NCBI GenBank assembly: GCA_964367685.1
Contig: CAYIYM010000010.1
Location: forward strand, 1 to 64,000
Reading direction: 5' to 3'
DNA: 64,000 bases
Source of the DNA: CAUPWF01 sp964367685
GTDB lineage: Bacteria; Bacillota; Clostridia; Lachnospirales; Lachnospiraceae
This document shows positions 59,917 through 64,000 of this stretch, in pieces; within the stretch, counting starts at the first letter, position 1, and each line of letters begins with the position of its first letter. Made by a program: the position numbers and the translations under genes. The notes beneath the pieces are model-generated. The model did not search any database, was not told where the DNA came from, and saw only the letters and a program-made list of their open reading frames with translations.

Positions 59917-60042
59917 TAGATTTACTCTTTTTTCTTTGTGAAAAATAAAAAAAATTAACTTATGCATACATTTAAGCACAAAAATAGCAAAAATACAAGA
60001 AAGTAATTAGAAATAGTAGGGGAATTAGAGTAAAACACCACG

Positions 60043-60071
60043 TTGTATCAATAGTAAGATTATGCTATGAT
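60043..60071 (+). promoter_or_regulatory. Promoter of the topoisomerase operon
   Basis: TTGTAT (60043-60048), a 17-bp spacer and TATGAT (60066-60071). Transcription would start near 60078, placing the repeat array at 60097-60140 inside the leader. Confidence 0.65.
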
Positions 60072-60096
60072 ATAAGAAGTTTGAGGTAAAATACTC

Positions 60097-60140
60097 AGTA
60101 GTAAGTAGTAGTAAGTAGTAGTAAGTAGTAGTAAGTAGTA
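60097..60140 (+). repeat. Four 10-bp tandem repeats before the gyrB-like ribosome-binding site
   Basis: Four exact copies of GTAAGTAGTA (60101-60140), with a partial copy before them, run straight into the Shine-Dalgarno GGAAGG (60141-60146). The start codon is at 60157. The unit length equals that of the unrelated array upstream of gmk. Confidence 0.92.
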
Positions 60141-60156
60141 GGAAGGTATAAAATAG

Positions 60157-62079
60157 ATGGCAAATAATGTTACATATGATGCGGGCAGTATATCCGTACT
60201 TGAAGGACTTGAAGCAGTACGTAAACGACCAGGGATGTATATCGGAAGTGTTTCTACAAAAGGATTAAATCATTTGATATTTGAAATTGTAGATAATGCA
60301 GTGGATGAACATTTGGCAGGATTTTGTAATAACATTTCAGTATTTTTAGAGAAAGATGGTTCGGCGACTATTGAAGATAATGGGCGTGGGGTCCCAGTTA
60401 ATATGCATCAAAAGGGTGTGTCGGCAGCAAGATTAGTATATACGACACTTCATGCAGGAGGTAAATTTGATGATTCGGCATATAAGACCAGTGGAGGACT
60501 CCATGGTGTAGGTTCATCTGTTGTGAATGCCTTGTCGACCTATCTAGACTTACAAGTGAGCAGAGAGGGCGGGATACACCACGATAGATATGAAAGAGGA
60601 AATCCTGTAATACAATTAGAGAATGGATTACTCCCGATCATTGGAAAGACAAAAAAGACCGGAACAAGAGTGAACTTCTTGCCTGATGATACCATTTTTG
60701 AAAAGACAAAATTTCGAGCAGAAGAAATTAAAAGTAGATTACATGAAACAGCGTATTTAAATCCTAATATTACCATTACATTTGAAGATAGAAGAAAAGA
60801 TCCTGTAGAACATATTGTATATCATGAACCAGATGGAATTATAGGCTTTATCAAAGATATCAATCAAAAAAAAGAAGCGTTACACGATCCAGTTTATTTC
60901 AAAAGTGAAGTGGATGGAATTACGGTGGAAATAGCATTTCAATATGTAAATGAATTCCAAGAAAATGTACTTGGATTTTGTAATAATATTTATAACTCTG
61001 AAGGTGGAACTCATCTGACTGGGTTTAAAACAACATTTACAACTGTTATGAATCAGTATGCCAGAGAGATTGGACTATTAAAAGAAAAGGATTCTAATTT
61101 CACGGGAGCAGATATTAGAAATGGTATGACTGCTATTGTTTGTTTGAAACATCCAGATCCAAGATTCGAAGGGCAGACAAAGACGAAGCTAGATAATCAA
61201 GATGCAACGAAGGCTACGGGGAAGGTAACAAGCGATGAAATTACAAGACATTTTGACCGTAATCTAGATATGCTAAAGAAGGTATTATCCTGTGCTGAAA
61301 AATCAGCCAAAATCAGGAAATCAGAAGAAAAGGCAAAGACAAATCTGTTGTCGAAGCAGAGATTCTCTTTTGATAGCAATGGAAAATTATCTAACTGTGA
61401 AAGTCGAGATGCTTCTAAGAATGAGATTTTTATTGTAGAGGGAGATTCCGCTGGAGGATCAGCGAAGAGTGCGCGTAATCGTATGTTTCAGGCAATCTTG
61501 CCAATTCGCGGTAAGATTTTAAATGTCGAGAAAGCAACTATTGATAAGGTGCTTGCAAATTCAGAAATTAAAACTATGATTAATGCATTTGGATGTGGGT
61601 TTTCTGAAGGCTATGGAAATGATTTTGATATAACTAAGTTGAAGTACAATAAGATTATTATTATGGCAGATGCGGATGTAGATGGTGCACATATTTCTAC
61701 ATTATTACTTACCTTATTTTATCGCTTTATGCCTGAGTTAATCTATGAAGGACATGTTTATGTTGCTATGCCTCCACTATATAAAGCGATGCCTAAAAAA
61801 GGAGCAGAAGAATATTTGTACGATGACAAAGCTCTGTCTCTGTATCGTAAAAGACAAGATGGTCCATTTACGTTGCAACGATATAAAGGACTTGGTGAAA
61901 TGGATGCAGCACAGCTATGGGATACTACCTTAAATCCCGAAACAAGGATGTTAAAATTAGTAGAAATAGAAGATGCACGGCTTGCTTCTAGTGTGACTGA
62001 GATGTTAATGGGATCAGATGTTCCGCCGAGAAGGAATTTTATATATGAAAATGCCATGGAAGCAGAGTTAGATATTTAG
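60157..62079 (+). CDS. Type IIA topoisomerase subunit B (GyrB/ParE)
   Basis: A 640-residue ATPase subunit. The GHKL ATP site reads LIFEIVDNAVDEHLAGF (near residue 40), ATIEDNGRGVPVN near 70 and SGGLHGVGSSVVNAL near 112. A transducer domain follows, then the TOPRIM domain with IFIVEGDSAGGSAKSARNR (near 425) and MADADVDGAHISTLL (near 503). It ends with QRYKGLGEMDAAQLWDTT and NAMEAELDI. Features of both GyrB and ParE are present; many Lachnospiraceae carry a second such pair away from the origin. No recF or dnaA genes are adjacent, so this is likely that second locus. Confidence 0.93.
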   Translation: MANNVTYDAGSISVLEGLEAVRKRPGMYIGSVSTKGLNHLIFEIVDNAVDEHLAGFCNNISVFLEKDGSATIEDNGRGVPVNMHQKGVSAARLVYTTLHAGGKFDDSAYKTSGGLHGVGSSVVNALSTYLDLQVSREGGIHHDRYERGNPVIQLENGLLPIIGKTKKTGTRVNFLPDDTIFEKTKFRAEEIKSRLHETAYLNPNITITFEDRRKDPVEHIVYHEPDGIIGFIKDINQKKEALHDPVYFKSEVDGITVEIAFQYVNEFQENVLGFCNNIYNSEGGTHLTGFKTTFTTVMNQYAREIGLLKEKDSNFTGADIRNGMTAIVCLKHPDPRFEGQTKTKLDNQDATKATGKVTSDEITRHFDRNLDMLKKVLSCAEKSAKIRKSEEKAKTNLLSKQRFSFDSNGKLSNCESRDASKNEIFIVEGDSAGGSAKSARNRMFQAILPIRGKILNVEKATIDKVLANSEIKTMINAFGCGFSEGYGNDFDITKLKYNKIIIMADADVDGAHISTLLLTLFYRFMPELIYEGHVYVAMPPLYKAMPKKGAEEYLYDDKALSLYRKRQDGPFTLQRYKGLGEMDAAQLWDTTLNPETRMLKLVEIEDARLASSVTEMLMGSDVPPRRNFIYENAMEAELDI

Positions 62080-62094
62080 ATTAGGAGAATAAGA

Positions 62095-64000
62095 ATGCAA
62101 GATACACAGATTATAAGAACTGAATATTCTGAGCTGATGAAGAAATCATATATTGATTATGCTATGAGTGTTATCGTAGCAAGAGCGCTTCCAGATGTAC
62201 GAGATGGATTGAAACCAGTTCAAAGAAGAACGTTATATGATATGCATGAACTAGGAATTCGTGCAGATAAGCCTTATAGAAAATGCGCTCGTATTGTAGG
62301 AGATACGATGGGAAAGTATCATCCCCATGGAGATAGTTCTATATATGAATCGCTCGTTGTCATGAGTCAAGATTTTAAAAAGGGTGTTCCAATGGTAGAT
62401 GGCCATGGGAATTTCGGATCTATTGAAGGTGATGGCGCGGCGGCTATGCGTTACACGGAAGCTAGATTGGCAAAATATGCACAAGATATCTTTTTGACAG
62501 ATTTAGATAAAAATATTGTAGACTTTATGCCTAATTTTGATGAAAATGAGCAGGAACCGACAGTTTTACCTGCTCGAGTTCCCAATATACTTGTAAATGG
62601 AGCAGAAGGAATTGCAGTTGGAATGGCAACAAGTATTCCAACTCACAATCTAATAGAAGTAATTGAAGCATCAAAGGCTTATATGTTGAATAATGAATTG
62701 ACTACCAAGCAGCTGATGAAATATTTGAAAGGACCAGATTTCCCGACAGGTGGTATCATTGTAAATAAGGATGCACTGCTTGATATTTATGAAACAGGTG
62801 CAGGTAAAATCAAGGTTCGAGGAAAAGTTGAAGTAGAAGAAGAAAAAAACGGAAAGCATAAATTAATTATTTCGGAAATTCCATATACGATGATAGGAGC
62901 GGGAATTGCTAAGTTTTTAAATGATACTGCTAATTTAATTGAAAATAAAGTGACAAATGATATTATCGATATTTCAAATCAGTCTTCTAAAGATGGGATA
63001 CGTATAGTCCTTGAATTACGTAAAGGTGCGGATGTAGAAAATCTAAAAAATATGCTATACAAAAAAACACGACTGGAAGATACGTTTGGAGTAAACATGT
63101 TGGCGGTTGCTGATGGTCGACCAGAAATAATGGGTATTAAGAAAATCCTAGAACATCATGTGAATTTCCAGTTTGATTTATTTACAAGAAAGTATCAGAC
63201 TTTACTTGCAAAAGAAGAAGATAAGAAAGAAATTCAAGAAGGTTTAATTAAAGCGTGTGATGTAATTGATCTGATTATTGAAATTCTTCGTGGAAGCAAA
63301 TCTGTTAAAGAGGCAAAAGATTGTCTGATTAATGGAAATGTGGAAGGGATTAAATTTAAATCTAAAATATCCGAAAAAATGGCCAAATTACTGCGTTTTA
63401 GTGAAAGACAGGCTACGGCTATATTGGAAATGCGCTTATATAAATTAATTGGGCTAGAGATTGAAGCGCTTCAAAAAGAACACGAAGTTACTTTGGCAAA
63501 TATTGCTAGATATACAGATATACTTAACAATTATGATTCAATGGTTTCGGTTATTATTGAAGAACTTGATCAATATAAAAAAGCTTTTGGGCGTAAACGT
63601 AGAACAATTATCGAAAATGCGGAAGAAGCTGTGTTCGAAGAAAAGAAAATTGAAGAACAGGATGTTGTTTTCTTGATGGATAAGTTTGGATATGCAAGAA
63701 CAGTTGATGTTTCTACATATGAAAGAAATAAAGAAGCAGCAGATAGTGAAAATAAATATATTGTTACTTGTAGAAACACTGGTAAGTTAGCTGTGTTTAC
63801 TAATACTGGCAAATTACATCAGATTAAAGTGCTCGATTTACCGTATGGTAAATTTAGAGATAAAGGAATGCCAATTGACAATGTTAGTAATTATTCGAAC
63901 GCAGAAGAAAACATAGTATATATTTGTGATGCAGATCAATTTTTGGTGGGTAAATTATTATTTACCACGAAATTCGGAATGATAAAACAAGTTCCAGGGA
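62095..64000 (+). CDS. Type IIA topoisomerase subunit A (GyrA/ParC), cut off by window end
   Basis: At least 635 residues are encoded and the frame is open at base 64000. The start MQDTQIIRTEYSELMKKSYI follows TAGGAGAA, 15 bases after the B-subunit gene. It has PVQRRTLYDMHELG near 42, the quinolone region KYHPHGDSSIYESLVVMSQ near 79 (Ser and Glu at the usual resistance positions, i.e. susceptible type), GHGNFGSIEGDGAAAMRYTEARL with the catalytic Tyr near 122, and LRFSERQATAILEMRLYKL near 440. The C-terminal beta-pinwheel begins near 520. The GyrA box that would separate gyrase from topoisomerase IV lies beyond the window. Confidence 0.92.
   Translation, partial: MQDTQIIRTEYSELMKKSYIDYAMSVIVARALPDVRDGLKPVQRRTLYDMHELGIRADKPYRKCARIVGDTMGKYHPHGDSSIYESLVVMSQDFKKGVPMVDGHGNFGSIEGDGAAAMRYTEARLAKYAQDIFLTDLDKNIVDFMPNFDENEQEPTVLPARVPNILVNGAEGIAVGMATSIPTHNLIEVIEASKAYMLNNELTTKQLMKYLKGPDFPTGGIIVNKDALLDIYETGAGKIKVRGKVEVEEEKNGKHKLIISEIPYTMIGAGIAKFLNDTANLIENKVTNDIIDISNQSSKDGIRIVLELRKGADVENLKNMLYKKTRLEDTFGVNMLAVADGRPEIMGIKKILEHHVNFQFDLFTRKYQTLLAKEEDKKEIQEGLIKACDVIDLIIEILRGSKSVKEAKDCLINGNVEGIKFKSKISEKMAKLLRFSERQATAILEMRLYKLIGLEIEALQKEHEVTLANIARYTDILNNYDSMVSVIIEELDQYKKAFGRKRRTIIENAEEAVFEEKKIEEQDVVFLMDKFGYARTVDVSTYERNKEAADSENKYIVTCRNTGKLAVFTNTGKLHQIKVLDLPYGKFRDKGMPIDNVSNYSNAEENIVYICDADQFLVGKLLFTTKFGMIKQVPG

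Noticed and set aside
60097..60140. Origin iterons or DnaA boxes near gyrB
   Set aside because: The 10-bp unit does not resemble TTATNCACA, and dnaA, dnaN and recF are absent.

Overview
The window is about 64 kb of low-GC chromosome from an anaerobic Firmicute, most likely a Lachnospiraceae (Clostridium cluster XIVa) relative. This is inferred from gene content and order, not from a database search. The signs are AT-rich codon use with strong AGGAGG-type ribosome sites, the order pyrH-frr-uppS-cdsA-dxr-rseP, a fermentative AdhE with Rex-like operators, a one-polypeptide pyruvate carboxylase, an iscR-iscS-iscU-mnmA cluster, the anaerobe-specific pair of an IscU-like protein and a GGGtGRT protein, and RqcH. 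No rRNA, tRNA, CRISPR array, transposase or prophage was seen. One 100-base run of N (37045-37144) is an assembly gap flanked by a 55-bp exact duplication.

Layout. 0-4.4 kb: MarR regulator with a double palindromic operator and an asymmetric heterodimeric ABC exporter. 4.4-10.5 kb: MFS transporter, LrgA/LrgB, an uncharacterised trio (DUF5685, DnaJ-TPR-Cys protein, membrane protein), a divergent DapB homologue and a TauE/SafE permease. 10.5-19 kb: pyruvate carboxylase, then on the minus strand a likely queuosine-precursor salvage operon (radical SAM protein plus YhhQ-type transporter, preceded by a preQ1-I-like leader) and adhE. 19-27.4 kb: GGDEF/EAL protein, MarR regulator, an ABC-2 exporter, a seven-PASTA membrane protein, a lipoprotein and an ArsR regulator. 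27.4-32.5 kb: pyrH, frr, uppS, cdsA, dxr, rseP. 32.5-37.7 kb: SOS-controlled recA-recX, RNase Y, a NUDIX hydrolase and a decayed Xer-type recombinase. 37.7-42 kb: Isc regulator, cysteine desulfurase, scaffold, MnmA and a PHP phosphatase. 42-46.8 kb: lower glycolysis (gap, pgk, tpiA, gpmI). 46.8-51.3 kb: an ornithine cyclodeaminase-family and IlvD-family pair, and RqcH. 51.4-55.8 kb: yicC, gmk, rpoZ, rimO, pgsA, cinA C-terminal protein. 55.9-59.4 kb: the IscU-like/GGGtGRT pair, then ilvN-ilvC. 59.5-64 kb: rpsT and a GyrB/GyrA-type topoisomerase pair that runs off the end.

How the parts fit: carbon flows through glycolysis, is replenished by pyruvate carboxylase, and excess reductant leaves through AdhE under probable Rex control. 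Sulfur mobilised by IscS serves Fe-S scaffolds and tRNA thiolation by MnmA, and many enzymes here use Fe-S clusters (radical SAM protein, RimO, IlvD family). The points most worth following are the queuine-salvage operon with its leader RNA, the IscU-like/GGGtGRT pair, the DUF5685-DnaJ trio, the IlvD-family protein with an altered metal site, and two unrelated 10-bp tandem-repeat arrays that each run straight into the ribosome-binding site of an essential gene (gmk and the gyrB-like gene).
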